A stretch of DNA of 64,000 bases from Pomphorhynchus laevis (lineage: Eukaryota > Acanthocephala > Palaeacanthocephala > Echinorhynchida > Pomphorhynchidae): contig WNNJ02000811.1 in NCBI GenBank assembly GCA_012934845.2, positions 1-64,000 of the forward strand, read 5' to 3'. The position numbers were made by a program, and so were the translations under genes. Under the pieces are notes generated by a model that saw nothing but the letters and a program-made list of their open reading frames with translations, did no database searches and was not told the origin of the DNA. Each line of letters begins with the position of its first letter. Position 1 is the first letter of the stretch. Positions 44,201 through 51,178 of this stretch are shown in pieces.

Positions 44201-46947
44201 CATTAGAAGCGGTTAAACATGGATATTCTAAATAGTTCGTTATTGAAGGTGAATTCTACCATTTTATAATTTTAACTTTGTAGGATTTCTGTATTTATTA
44301 AAAACATTTAAAAAAGAATTGATTCGTTATTAAAAATGTTAATTTTGGATCATAATTAAAAATATATTTAATTTTGTATCAGTAAATAAATATAATAAAT
44401 ATTAATTTTTTATATTTTATTGGTTTCATTTTGATGAAATAAAATTATAGATATAATAATATAATATTATAATATTATATAATATTATATTATAGATTAA
44501 TATTATAATATTATAGATACGTGTATATTTTTTAATTTTACAATTTCTTTGCAACCTTTCGAAGGTTTGTCTTTTTAATCATATAATGTATATGCTGGAA
44601 AAAGACATAACTATACACAGTATAGGCTTGCAGTATATGCTTGAAAAGGACAAACCGTCAAAAGCTTGCAAATAAATTGTAAAATTAAAATAAATACTCG
44701 TGTCTATAATTTTATTTTCACCAAAAATTAAACAAGTTAAGTTCGATTCTCAACAATTTCACTAGTTTCTTTCACTAGCGATGAAAAATAATATTTGTCA
44801 TAGAAAAATTTTGTTTTCAAGAACACCAATTAAATATTAATAAAATAATAACTTAAAATAATAATAATTTAATTTTTATTAAAATAATGTAATAAAATAT
44901 AAAATTTTAGTTTAATAAATAAAATTTATAAGTTTAAATTAACTCGTGTATATCATTTTATTTCACCAAAATAGAACATAAAAATAAATCTAAAATATAA
45001 AATATTTGAAATCATCAAAAAATCATTAAAAAGAAGTGTTTTCTCATTTTAGATTAAAATCATTGAAATTTTATTAAAAATAAAAAAATATGGATGAATA
45101 GTATATAATATATACACTGTGTTAAAATAATATATTACTCTCAATGATATCAAAAAGTTAATTAAATTCCATCAGACGAAGTATGTCATTAGCATGTATT
45201 TGAAACCGTTGTTATGATGGGTTGAGAAATAGGGGACGAAACCTGATAGCATAGCAGTTCCTTCTGATAAAATATAATCTTTATTCTAATACCTCCTATA
45301 CTTTATCTTTTTTCAGCTAAGTTATCTAATTTATTCTATATTTAAAATATTTATAAAACTTTATGCAAATAAAGACGTAAAACCCATATTATTCTCGTGC
45401 ATTCTGGTATAGTAATTTAAATTTCAGATCTTCTGCGGCTATTATTCTTAGGAAGCCTGATAGCATAACAGTTCCTATGAGTGACATCCAGTCATTATTC
45501 TACAAGATGATATATTATCTGTTTTTCAGTTCATGAAGTTCTGAATTATAAAAATTATTTCAATGATCAAGATGTTTGACTTTTTAAATTAATTTATAGT
45601 TCAAAACATGTAGCTTCAGTAAAGTAATTTTATTAAATCATTTACTGAAGTGGATTATATAGCATTAAAAAATTTGATTATTAAAATTCTTCAAAATTTT
45701 CTGTATTCAATAATTTCAATTCGAAAATTTGTATTGAAAAATCCAAAATGTTACGTAATAAGTTAGTAAGTTGTAAATTATTTCAAATATGAATGTCCTT
45801 AATGTAAATTACTTATAAATCTAAAAGGTTGTGATTGTCAATATCAGTTGATTTAAAATCTTTTGTATTTTTTTTTCATCTTGCAAAATAATTCGCAAGC
45901 TATTTACTGGTTACAATCGATCTCTATTTACCGGTTACTGTTTTCAAAACGTTTAGTTATTTTAGGAACTTGGTAAAATAATTGATTGGTAAAATAGTCC
46001 TTTTTATATAAATTCAGTAATTTATAATTTATTAAACTTATCGGTCAACTATTAACGAACTGTTAATTAAGAGCAAATTGCATTTTATTTGTTGATATAG
46101 CATGAAGGAACTTGCTGAAATTAAACAGGTCTATAAAGAACACGACTATTCGATATTTAATTCATAAACAGCTTTTTAACTTGAGCTAAAAGTTTTATTG
46201 CTCTAGTTCAATAAAAATTAATTGTCAGTTGAAACCCACGATAAATTTCTAAGAGATGTTGATATTGCGACGTGTTCAAAGCCCTTCGACATACACTTAT
46301 ATATTTAATATCGAAATTAGACGAATAAATTACTTTAAACAGCACATTACCACAACAAAGTTTATTAGAAGACAAAAATCAATGATTTGGAATTATGAAA
46401 ACAAGCACTTGGAACCAATTTTACTTACCGATATGTGTAAACAGCTCCCCCTTCAGTGCATATTGTGAAATAACGTAAACAAAATCGTCCGTCCAAATAT
46501 GGCCAAAGGTTTTTATTATATTCGGGTGATTTAAATGCTCGCTTATGTATACCTAGATAAGTTTTAATTATATGGATTGATTTTAACAAAGTTACCTCTG
46601 TATATACGGATTGTTGGCCGGGGGATTGTTTTATGTTGATCGATTTTAGAGCAAAAAATCGGTGCTTCTCTTTCGATCGTGTTGAATAGATTAAATACAC
46701 TCTGTAGAGAAGAAAATAGAAAAAGCTATCAATATTTATAGATGAAATAAATAAGGCACTTACATTCCATAATTGCCTTCTCCTAGTATATCATCGACTT
46801 GGAAATAATCCTTCAGCTTAACCGGTAATTCAAACTTAGACTTCGGGATTGTGTTGTCGCTGACATTCACATATGAATGGTGTTTAGCATTAATGTTGGA
46901 TTTACATTGATTTGACATTGATTTATGACCACCATTCATCGCAAACT
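1827..46947 (-). CDS. CHEK1: CHK1-like checkpoint serine/threonine kinase, 13-exon gene
   Basis: Checkpoint kinase 1 is the nuclear effector that ATR activates when replication stalls or DNA is damaged. The 13 exons read as 462 residues, close to the 476 of human CHK1. Visible in order: glycine loop LGEGNYGIV (52-60), ATP-site Lys78 in FALKS, helix-C Glu94, catalytic HRDIKPEN (166-173), DFG (186-188), a CHK1-style insert MMWEKPDRRKD after the F helix, a linker rich in SQ/TQ, then a KA1-like domain (about 372-460) with LTRFQTK matching human MTRFFTK and VEFKVCLYP matching IFKVNL. All 12 introns are GT-AG and every phase is consistent. ATG at 46,939 is the first in exon 1 and gives about 40 residues before the kinase domain; human CHK1 has fewer than ten. 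One oddity: the APE motif reads A-I-E (214-216). Introns 3, 7, 8 and 10 are 4.7, 19.7, 8.7 and 10.1 kb. Confidence 0.9.
2600..5660 (+). repeat. Dispersed repeat block, left arm of inverted array (intron 10)
   Basis: Bases about 2,920-5,655 are matched in reverse by 9,980-12,113. The right arm lacks the part equivalent to about 3,460-4,080. Bases 2,600-4,450 are matched in reverse, nearly end to end, by 17,100-18,960. Hairpin cores lie at 2,973-3,054 (type B), 4,389-4,448 (type A, partial) and 5,287-5,371 (type A). The family has no transposase or long ORF, and the ends are not sharply defined. Confidence 0.7.
5690..7250 (-). repeat. Dispersed repeat block with 87-codon open stretch
   Basis: Bases 5,690-6,300 recur at 33,160-33,780 in the same orientation and, reversed, at 23,440-24,010. 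An ORF of 87 codons (5,775-6,038) is open in all three copies, but the copies are so similar that this only shows recent duplication. A diverged type C core lies at 6,418-6,500 and a type A core at 6,862-6,948 (plus orientation). Confidence 0.6.
7250..9980 (+). repeat. Direct-duplicated repeat block
   Basis: About 8,090-8,900 is repeated in direct orientation at 33,960-34,780, and about 9,170-9,960 at 14,815-15,560. A diverged core (type C) is at 8,028-8,085. Bases 9,600-9,730 contain a local direct repeat: a segment with TTTTTAAAACGTAAATTTTTA occurs at 9,604 and 9,713. Only short chance ORFs are present. Confidence 0.6.
9980..12115 (-). repeat. Dispersed repeat block, right arm of inverted array (intron 10)
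   Basis: Reverse complement of 2,920-5,655, separated from it by about 4.3 kb, so the intron could form a very large stem. Cores on the minus-reading side are at 10,273-10,356 (type A), 11,193-11,250 (type A, partial) and 11,983-12,062 (type B). Confidence 0.7.
12374..12681 (-). CDS. CHEK1: CHK1-like gene, exons 9-10 (kinase end and SQ/TQ linker)
   Basis: Exon 9 is 12,633-12,681 and exon 10 is 12,374-12,566, with a 66-nt intron (GTAAGTG donor, CCCTTGTAG acceptor). Residues 279-359 finish the kinase domain (RFEIAYKRLANEDLYSIPYK, aligning with human RITIPDIKK and RWYNKPLKK) and enter a Ser- and Cys-containing linker. Candidate ATM/ATR sites are S328-Q and the run CSQTQDADSQNLDSQ (S346, T348, S353, S358). 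Exon 10 ends at CAG|GTACCT in phase 0. Reading through the donor stays open for another 15 codons, so intron retention would give a short truncated form. Confidence 0.85.
13180..13990 (+). repeat. Dispersed repeat block, type B core
   Basis: Bases about 13,190-13,770 are a direct copy of 2,840-3,430, including a type B core at 13,321-13,400. After 13,770 the copy skips part of the parent sequence and resumes with the segment equivalent to about 3,465-3,640. Confidence 0.6.
13990..14815. other. Single-copy stretch in intron 8
   Basis: No match to the repeat blocks was seen here. AT-rich, apart from one open stretch on the minus strand at its right edge, listed separately. Confidence 0.4.
14617..14875 (-). 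CDS. Unidentified exon-like ORF
   Basis: An open frame of about 86 codons ending in TGT TAA at 14,617. It contains NKLRFAFNAYVGNEKVICI, then GIDVVCKNKTDHEENVIIYC, and ends WVTLTWC. A possible acceptor (TTTGCAAG) lies just upstream. Composition looks protein-like rather than random for such AT-rich DNA, but I recognise no family. It lies inside kinase intron 8 on the same strand, yet it does not resemble CHK1. Its first third overlaps a repeat that starts near 14,815, which argues against a conserved exon. It could be a cassette exon, a captured gene fragment or chance. Confidence 0.25.
14815..16130 (+). repeat. Second copy of the 9.2-10.0 kb block, interrupted by a MITE
   Basis: Matches 9,170-10,020 in direct orientation almost throughout, and 34,880-35,190 for its last part. 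A 468-bp MITE lies inside it at 15,568-16,035. The uninterrupted copies at about 9,900 and 35,090 serve as empty sites. Confidence 0.7.
15568..16035. mobile_element. MITE with long terminal inverted repeats
   Basis: Arms of about 140 bp. The left one starts TTTGTATGATGTGGCAGCC, and the right one contains GGCTGCTACATCATACAAAC. They surround a unique middle (about 15,720-15,845). ATAAATTATG flanks both sides (15,558-15,567 and 16,036-16,045), and paralogous DNA at 9,900-9,935 and 35,085-35,120 has the site uninterrupted. The right arm carries about 40 bp (with GGAAAAAGTCCCACGG) not seen on the left, so the left end looks truncated. A 10-bp duplication would fit Mutator-like elements, but no transposase is present and I leave the family open. 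Confidence 0.75.
16130..18960 (-). repeat. Dispersed repeat block (intron 8)
   Basis: Reverse complement of the 2,600-4,450 block, more complete than the 10-12 kb copy. Cores at 16,393-16,475 (A), 17,072-17,153 (A) and 18,495-18,574 (B). The A cores share about 300 bp of upstream sequence, including GCATTTAGAGTTAATGTATG, but differ after the GAGGAC that closes the core. Confidence 0.7.
19047..20314 (-). mobile_element. Merlin-family DNA transposon, broken
   Basis: The terminal inverted repeats begin GGTGCATGCACGTTAGACGT on both ends. AATTAATT flanks the element at 19,039-19,046 and 20,315-20,322, giving an 8-bp target duplication as is usual for Merlin. Inside each end a motif with AGACGTCGGTTTTGAAAA is repeated. 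On the right an internal duplication places the start of the transposase and the subterminal repeat twice (about 20,035-20,124 and 20,187-20,303), the second copy lying next to the end. Located in kinase intron 8. Confidence 0.85.
19124..20085 (-). pseudogene. Merlin (IS1595/ISXO2-like DDE) transposase, degraded
   Basis: The reading starts MVRKSVRTIVDEETF at 20,085. Visible parts: a CPKC zinc-ribbon half with a second C..C at YFWTCKR; a helix-turn-helix (EIARELEISRNTVSEYVDLV); first catalytic Asp in VEIDESLFFKRKYNRG; second Asp in ITDQWKAYS; and the C-terminal TIEGLWSLSKKFLREK with its Glu. The frame shifts once in a run of eight T near 19,755, is stopped by TAA where RLNDG should continue into WFVGAVERG (19,513-19,515), and shifts again near 19,280. 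It cannot make full-length enzyme. The catalytic triad residues themselves are all still visible. Confidence 0.85.
20323..21364. other. Intron 8 sequence, no feature seen
   Basis: AT-rich single-copy DNA between the Merlin insertion and exon 8. No long ORF, no match to the repeat blocks and no RNA gene was recognised. Confidence 0.4.
21365..21469 (-). CDS. CHEK1: CHK1-like gene, exon 8 (C-lobe)
   Basis: An isolated 105-nt exon between two giant introns. Acceptor TAATCTTTAG at 21,470; donor A|GTATTA at 21,364. It encodes EMMWEKPDRRKD, then FMCWFNKKPIRPWMSLNEKVI, which aligns with human CHK1 ELPWDQPSDSC and WKEKKTYLNPWKKIDSAPL. The single G left over from exon 7 joins AA to make Glu244, and the single A left here joins GA of exon 9, so both phases are satisfied. 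The opposite strand has an incidental 68-residue ORF here. Confidence 0.85.
21550..21665 (+). repeat. Short tandem duplication (two units of about 60 bp)
   Basis: The segment with TGATCACTTCAAGACATACC occurs twice in a row with only a few differences, just upstream of exon 8 in intron 7. It lies about 80 bp from the splice acceptor, with nothing else of note between 21,470 and 21,880. Confidence 0.6.
21880..22410. repeat. Foldback-family repeat, inverted copy of 41.97-42.50 kb
   Basis: Matches about 41,970-42,500 in reverse along its full length. Carries the foldback arm (GATCAT-ATTCGACTCGTCT) near 21,925-21,940 and its inverse near 22,020-22,045, with about 75 bp between. The remaining 350 bp is unique to this pair of copies. 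It suggests a larger family member than the 220-bp palindrome at 826. Confidence 0.6.
22440..24460 (+). repeat. Dispersed repeat block (intron 7)
   Basis: Contains type A cores at 22,831-22,913 and 24,152-24,227 (the second shortened) in the minus-reading sense, and a diverged type C core at 23,285-23,385. Bases 23,440-24,010 are the reverse of 33,160-33,780 and 5,690-6,300. Bases 24,230-24,470 repeat 17,150-17,390. Confidence 0.6.
24482..24512. repeat. 12-bp perfect hairpin
   Basis: AATAGTGGAAAC and its exact inverse GTTTCCACTATT are separated by seven bases (TCAGGCT). It interrupts the dispersed repeat copy and is absent from the related copies at 17.4 and 35.5 kb, so it is a small insertion or a footprint. 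Confidence 0.6.
24690..25075 (+). pseudogene. Unidentified coding-like island
   Basis: Richer in G and C than everything around it. The plus strand reads about 80 residues (RARSCRYLRTESLRKQALGT onward, with DADRISAAFHIQLKNSEF) to a TGA near 24,943, then stays open in the same frame through DGSYIIYAQSDQITGNFGHT to a TAG near 25,070. The minus strand is also open for 71 codons (24,833-25,048). I recognise no family. It may be a decayed gene fragment or part of an unrecognised element. Confidence 0.35.
25328..27300 (+). repeat. 19-bp tandem array, about 104 copies
   Basis: Unit ACCTCAACATCACAAAACA, running almost without error. Two variants, CCTC and CATC, occur in blocks: mostly CCTC to 26,040, then alternating runs, with long CATC stretches at 26,440-26,630 and 26,700-27,180. 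The plus strand has no G from about 25,330 to 27,260. It ends directly against the 5' end of a LINE copy, and a few degenerate units lead in from 25,256. Confidence 0.9.
27351..28620 (+). pseudogene. LINE ORF1, decayed, with a Cys-rich start
   Basis: Begins ATG at 27,351: MPSDKPSVMQKCCSSNEQ then KCKGCPCAK, continuing in the +1 frame as ESCTNCNAPNCTNKADRQF, so a frameshift lies near 27,435. This Cys-rich start differs from the CX4C-W-CX2C start of the other copies. The later Ser/Thr-rich part (LNLHLPNNANSKGLHLLP, then HPSVKIISSDISD) matches the ORF1 linker of the 57-kb copy. The linker repeats itself (SVSLLNNLHPSVKIISS occurs twice). Confidence 0.6.
28634..30940 (+). pseudogene. LINE ORF2 (endonuclease and reverse transcriptase), decayed
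   Basis: The endonuclease half (28,634-29,398) is intact enough to show FNTRSMLHKAD, CITESCH, the VIVYRPG strand and VLGDFNIRVD. Reverse transcriptase parts follow in pieces: NKTSPSDRIPIHLFKK, VIVSLDLSSAFDIVDHSIL and MQYADDILIYAHAP. Several stops and frameshifts divide it (for example after NLLVNY at 29,398 and near 29,985 and 30,244). The residues at the active sites are mostly retained, so decay is moderate. Confidence 0.8.
31033..31072. repeat. Perfect 15-bp inverted repeat at the LINE break point
   Basis: AAGCTGATTGTATGG is followed after a few bases by its inverse, CCATACAATCAGCTT. It stands exactly where LINE homology stops, so it marks the insertion or deletion that removed the LINE 3' end. 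Confidence 0.6.
31073..31815. other. Unassigned moderate-GC stretch
   Basis: Balanced base composition compared with the flanks, but no frame stays open long enough to suggest a protein and no RNA gene fold was recognised. It may be the body of a non-coding element whose end is the hairpin at 31,033. Confidence 0.35.
31815..33960 (+). repeat. Dispersed repeat block with 396-bp tandem triplication
   Basis: Type A cores at 31,821-31,905 and 32,166-32,250 (plus orientation). From 32,351 a unit of 396 bp is repeated: boundaries fall near 32,747 and 33,143, with the third unit breaking off near 33,375 into the 87-codon module. A diverged type C core is at 33,860-33,950. Confidence 0.65.
33960..35330 (+). 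repeat. Direct copy of the 8.1-10.0 kb block
   Basis: Matches 8,090-8,900 closely, then, after a deletion, 9,740-10,040. The junction near 34,940 fuses two parts of the block. Confidence 0.6.
35345..36420 (-). repeat. Dispersed repeat block, cores A and B
   Basis: Type A core at 35,345-35,412, type B core at 36,312-36,392. The sequence follows 17,270-18,600 in the same orientation, with a deletion near 35,930. In the A core here the usual G-U wobble of the stem is an A-U pair. Confidence 0.6.
36500..40600 (-). mobile_element. L2/CR1-group LINE, old degraded copy
   Basis: The minus strand shows an ORF1 start at 40,566 (HEVAYDSSNCGVWTIVVV), a Ser/Thr-rich ORF1 linker (40,011-40,268), the endonuclease start (38,920-39,180: NKVDSLLDIFSQQTLDMICL), a GDTNIRSDRP strand near 38,730, and reverse transcriptase pieces with DIVSHSILVHRI near 37,040 and GVPQGYLLGPIL near 36,895. 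It is much more diverged than the 28-kb and 54-kb copies and broken in many places. The 3' end beyond the polymerase is missing or unrecognisable. Lies in kinase intron 7. Confidence 0.7.
40680..41146. other. AT-rich intron sequence
   Basis: Includes a TATA-type simple repeat at 40,890-41,000. The phrase TGTGTTTAAGCTGTTAAAA at 40,760 matches the end of a type A core, so a core remnant is present. Confidence 0.45.
41147..41764 (-). CDS. CHEK1: CHK1-like gene, exons 4-7 (catalytic and activation segments)
   Basis: Exons at 41,703-41,764, 41,576-41,645, 41,416-41,525 and 41,147-41,228, separated by introns of 57, 50 and 187 nt. The 50-nt intron uses a weaker GTTTCC donor. Residues 136-243 run from PGIGVGSKVYKYL (human PDIGMPEPDAQRF) through the catalytic loop HRDIKPENVLLD, DRIKLCDFGLA, the activation segment ending CGTEAYIAIE, and the F-helix ADMWSIGILWVVILLG. 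All phases fit exon 3 upstream across a 4.66-kb intron and exon 8 downstream across 19.7 kb. The P+1/APE region lacks the usual prolines: human PYVAPE corresponds to AYIAIE. Confidence 0.9.
41960..42530. repeat. Foldback-family repeat, inverted copy of 21.9-22.4 kb
   Basis: Foldback arms near 42,350-42,372 (CATTCGACTCGTCT) and 42,450-42,475. Beyond 42,475 it continues with CATTAGAAAGATCGAAAG, as at the other family members. Located in kinase intron 3. Confidence 0.6.
42531..44536. other. Intron 3 sequence, no gene
   Basis: AT-rich DNA. A 60-bp direct repeat around TTTTGGATCATAATTAAAAA occurs at 44,064 and 44,344. No exon or RNA gene was seen. Confidence 0.4.
44537..44690. repeat. Imperfect inverted repeat, MITE-like
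   Basis: The left arm has ATTTTACAATTTCTTTGCAA and a GGTTTGTC tract. The right arm has the reverse (GACAAACC, then TTGCAAATAAATTGTAAAAT). The arms are about 45 bp with a 60-bp middle. Possible short duplications of an AT-rich site flank it, but they cannot be told apart from the background. Confidence 0.5.
44691..46428. other. Remainder of intron 3
   Basis: AT-rich. A phrase CCTGATAGCATA-CAGTTCCT occurs twice (45,242 and 45,455). Short incidental ORFs only. Confidence 0.4.
46429..46947 (-). CDS. CHEK1: CHK1-like gene, exons 1-3 (kinase N-lobe)
   Basis: Exon 1 is 46,764-46,947 (ATG at 46,939), exon 2 is 46,596-46,701, exon 3 is 46,429-46,552. The introns between them are 62 and 43 nt, with donors GTAAGT and GTAACT and acceptors CTACAG and TATCTAG. 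They encode residues 1-135: a basic, polar N-terminus, the glycine loop, the VAIK-type lysine, helix C (VYTEVYISEHLNHPNII) and the hinge region up to GELFTHI, which aligns with GGELFDRI of human CHK1. Exon 1 begins after a good acceptor (TTTAACATTGTAG), so either a 5' UTR exon lies further upstream or the site receives a trans-spliced leader; the sequence does not decide this. Confidence 0.9.
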
Positions 46948-47790
46948 CTACAATGTTAAAGATACAATATAATTATACAAATTTAATTAATATAAATTAT
47001 TTAATTAACATAAATTTACAAATTTAATTAAAATCATTTTTGATTTGAAAAATGATTTTGAAGACTGATTTAATAGAAATCATTTTCAAAAATGATTTTG
47101 AAGACTGATTTAATAGAAATCATTTTCAAAAATGATTTCAAAGACTTTCTTTTTACATTTTGAAAATTTAATTGATATAATTTCTAATTTAAAATTAAAT
47201 CAGCGCTGGTAGGGGAATGTTTTACCTTCAATTAGTCTTTGAAGTTAGGAAATTGCATTATTATTTCACCATACAAATAGTGAATTAGTATTCACTATTT
47301 TACTAAATGTTAATAATTATAAGATAATTAATTATTAAATTATAAATTATTATTATAATTAATGCATAATAATTAAATAATTATTAAATAATTATTATTA
47401 AATATTATTATTAAATATTATTTAATTATAATTTATAATTATAATTACAGTTTTTGGTATCAATAAAATTCATTTCTATACAAAGACAAATTATCAGCTG
47501 TAAGTGCATTAGTCAATATGTTCTATTTGCGATTTTCGAGATTACTTGCATTAAGTAACAAATAAACTTTGATCTTGAAGTTTCGAATTTGAGGTAAAGA
47601 AACTAGAGACATAATATTGGATTCAATTCAAAGGACAATGGACATCTTTACGAAGAGGTCATACATGCTAAAAGGCAAATGAATACTCTGTATTCTGAAA
47701 AATGATTGCAACATGAAATCAACTGGGACGGTTTCAAAATTTATAATAATTGCTAACAATATTCAAACATAGTACATTAGTAGAACAAGG
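46948..47790. other. Upstream flank of the kinase gene
   Basis: Starts with the splice acceptor preceding exon 1. A 44-bp unit containing TGAAGACTGATTTAATAGAA is repeated in tandem at 47,050-47,150. Bases 47,190-47,260 match 580-650 at the other end of the gene. Strongly AT-rich from 47,290 to 47,460. No promoter motif could be singled out. Confidence 0.4.
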
Positions 47791-47859
47791 TTAAATATAC
47801 ATGAATGGTACAAATTTATGATGTATTTCGTACACAAAGTAAATATTGGAACTTAAGAG

Positions 47860-48340
47860 TTTAAAAGTATTTAGTTGGATCAAGAGGGGCAACATAAAAT
47901 AGGGATTTATTGTCACCGCGAAATCTACAGCCTCGGGTGGGTCCCCATAGAGAAGGATATCTGCCGGTCTCTGCTGTAAGTCCGTTAGAAGGTTACGCGT
48001 TTCCAACCCCACTTGCATTCTCGCTTGTTGGGCGGCGCGAAAACAACGTCCCGGATAGCATGATGCCTGACACCTCCGAAGCCTACAAACTGACAAGTTA
48101 GAGCGTGCAACCCATAACGGTCGCCGTGACGGCAGCATCGACTAACTGCATATGTAGGCGCTGGGCGTTAATGAAATCCCTAACCACATACGGATTAGGG
48201 CGCAAATCGAGGACAAGCATGATTGAGATAAGATATCCGCATCGAATGCTGGACTTTGGATGTGAAGAGTAGATCCAAAAAAGAGGAGTCGAAACCAGGA
48301 AAGTGCGAACAAGGGAGACCTTCAACGGAGGCTACTCTTG
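47860..48340 (-). pseudogene. C-terminal fragment of a reverse-transcriptase element
   Basis: The minus strand shows QVGLETRNLLTDLQQRPADI followed by a VDFAVTI strand. This resembles the RPADIL-type C-terminal domain found after the polymerase in some RT-bearing elements. The element is broken and looks old. The family cannot be settled from this piece. Confidence 0.4.
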
Positions 48341-48720
48341 CAATGCTGGCGACGAAAGCAGACTAATGCCGAAGTGGATATGTTGTAGTTTCGTGGCTAT
48401 CATTCGTGGCTACCAATTGTTTTCTATATTAAATTTTAAAAATAATAAATAGTGTTTGAAAACCATTAGATGAACGTTTCCTTCGAGAATACTTTAGCCA
48501 AGTACTGCGTAGACTATAAACTATCGAAAATTTTAATTTATAATATTAAATATTTAGTTCGTTGTTTTAAAAATACTCAAAAGTCTATATACTGCTGGTA
48601 CAGCGATAATCTTTATAACCGCTGAAAACAAAACTTATTTACAAAACTCAATAAGACTTACAGTTATTAAACTTTTTATTGAACTTATTTTTAAAAGGGC
48701 TAAATGCTTTAAACTTATTT

Positions 48721-49990
48721 TCAAAACTCTTTAAACAACATTTTCAATAGACAACCAATTATTTTTAACAGAAATAGTTCTAGAATAGTAAAATTACTAA
48801 TCACAACTGCATTAAGAAAGATCTGTAAGGCATGACAAGCATGTGAATTGCAATATTGCAGGGCTATGGTATCATCAGTGTATACCACTAGACGTTGTTC
48901 GCGTTTCAATATTTTAAAGAGTTCAATGAAGGCAGCAAGATATAAGATAGGAGAGAGGGGAGCCTTGATGCACAACTGTAATAGGGTAGAACTGACGCGC
49001 ATCAGGGTTGTCTTCATAAAATAATCGCTTGGTGTACAGCAGTATCTCCACGCTGTTAACAATACTCATAGGCAACCCGGGGGACCTGAGAGAAGAGATA
49101 ACAAAAGGAATAGAGATGCGATCAAATGCAGCAGGGAAATCAAGGAAATCAGCCACAGCAAGTTGATGACTATTCTCCTGACAAAACTGATGCACTTCAC
49201 CTACTGCTGAATGGACCAAGCGACCTTTGACGAACCCATGGAAACCAGGTGGGATTAAATTTCGCCTACTCCGATGATTGCGGATTCTATCCAATGCCCT
49301 ATCTTTTAAACAGACAAACATCTCCCTCTTGAATATATTCCAGAAGGAAGGCTGGGATGGATTGAGGGAAGCAATGCTAGCCCTATCCTTGCCCAGTTGG
49401 AACCTATACCTAGTGCTCCAATATTCATTCGAGATAACTTGCCTGACAGAAGCAGAGAGATTGGGGAGACGGAGCAAATATGCTAAGGTCTTTAGTTTTG
49501 TCGGAGTGGGACTGAAAATGCGAGCTTTATAGGTTGTCGAAAGCAACGCGGTAGCTTGCGAAGAGAAGTGGGGATTAAATTCGGTTAAATTCTCATTGCC
49601 AATTCGGGGGAAGCGTTGGATAGCTACCTGTAAGAAAGTTACTCTGATCGGGTCAAAGTGGAATCTCCTTCGAAGCAGCGTATCATCTTCAATCCGTCAG
49701 CGAATTAGGTCATGAGAGGTGACAGATGTTGTCGCGACTGCTCTGTGCAGAAGGGTTTTAACAACCACCTCTCATGGAGCAGTATTAAGTCGAGGAGTGA
49801 ATTCGTTGATGTGCAATGAAAGGTGGAGGGCGGAGGTTTATGCATAAGATAACCGTTCTTTGCTCCGCGGAGTGCTGCATTAATCCAACGACCAGTTCTG
49901 TCGTAGAAGTAGCCTAGTACCATGTCATAACCGCTGTCAGTTATCCTATCCAGGAGGTCACGGTTTTTGTGAATCTCCCCTTGGCGGGTG
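48721..49990 (-). pseudogene. Jockey/I-like LINE ORF2, decayed
   Basis: Two main open pieces. One (49,705-49,923) has the end of an apurinic endonuclease: DRTGRWINAALRG, then NSLLDLILL. The other (48,923-49,546) has reverse transcriptase: VADFLDFPAAFDRISIPFVI (catalytic Asp region), VHQGSPLS, and in a shifted frame VVYTDDTIALQYC in place of Y-A-D-D. The polymerase is interrupted by stops and frame changes, and 5' and 3' parts are missing. It is distinct from the L2-group copies in all motifs. Confidence 0.6.
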
Positions 49991-50224
49991 TAGACATTGG
50001 CAAGACTGAGGCGTTTACCGTTCTTACAGAGTTAAACTACTAAACAAGAAAGGGATGAATAAGAATATTTTAAAGAAGGAAATCTTAAGGAGCATTTAAC
50101 TAAGGTCAAGACTCCTTGAGATAAAGAAGAGTGAGGCGGGGTCATGTACGGAATATAGTGGGAACAGATATGCTTTGGGATAAATCGAGTAATGTCCTGA
50201 GGGAGAAGGATAGACCGCGACTCC

Positions 50225-51115
50225 TATAAAAAAAGGATTTATTTTAACATGGCAAATGCGTGCCAGCGCACGCTTACATGACCACAACAAAACAAGACTG
50301 TGAATCAGGTGTCCAGAAGGTGTGAACGGAGGAGGTGTTTGAATGTGATTAAAGGAGGGCGCGCGGCGGACGTCGAGAGTGAGTTGATTCCAGGCGAGTG
50401 AGGCGGCGACGAGGAAGAATCGGAGACCGTAGTTTTTGGAGTAATTAGGAACATGGAGTAAGAGGGTATGACAGGAACGAAATGATAGCGAGGTAGGGCG
50501 AGTATCGTCTAAGAAAGGAAGGTTGATGAACGATGGGAAGCCGACAGCGATTAGACGAAAAGTAACGAGAAGAAGGCGGAGTTTAATGCGGATGTGGATG
50601 GTGGGCCAGGAGAGTTGGGCAAAATATGTGGATGTGTGGTCGAAGCGACGGAGACGAAAGAGCACTCGAACGGCGGTGTTGATTATTCGTTGTAGGGGTA
50701 GGATGATGGATTTTGGAGAATTGGCGAAAAGGCTAAGGCAGTAATCGATTTTAGGGAAAAGAAGCGATGAAAGAAGAGACATACAAGAACGGAAGTCGAT
50801 AAGGGGGTGGATACGGCGGATGTCACGGAGAATTAAGTTAGATGAGCGAACCTTGTCACGGACGAAGGGTTTAAGGGAAAGGTGATCATCGAAATGGAAG
50901 CCTAAGAAAGTGAGATTGTGGACAATGGGGATGATCGATTAGGCAAAATACACAGTGGGAGGAGATATGTTTGGTTTACGGGGGAGGATCCACATTATTT
51001 TAAACTTTTCGGGGTTTAGAATGAGATGGAGATTAGAGAGACGTTTGTAGATAGAAGAAAGACAGTTGGAGGCAGAAATGCCAAAAAGTTCGAGAAATAA
51101 TATACATACAATGAG
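50225..51115 (-). pseudogene. L2-group LINE, 5'-truncated 3' fragment of a sister subfamily
   Basis: The minus strand holds the C-terminal third of ORF2: SSLLFPKIDYCLSLFANSPK, RLRRFDHTSTYFAQLSWPT, HTLLLHVPNYSKNYGLRFFL, ending near DVRRAPSFNHIQ, followed by a 3' UTR with the family hairpin (50,258-50,273). It differs from the 53-kb copy at many residues but aligns throughout. Its 3' tail is an A/T-rich run at 50,227. The 5' side breaks near 51,115. Confidence 0.75.
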
Positions 51116-51178
51116 CAACTGACGAAGCCGTTATATAAATACGTAGAATCAGTTAGCTATCCGATCGACCGGAAAACT

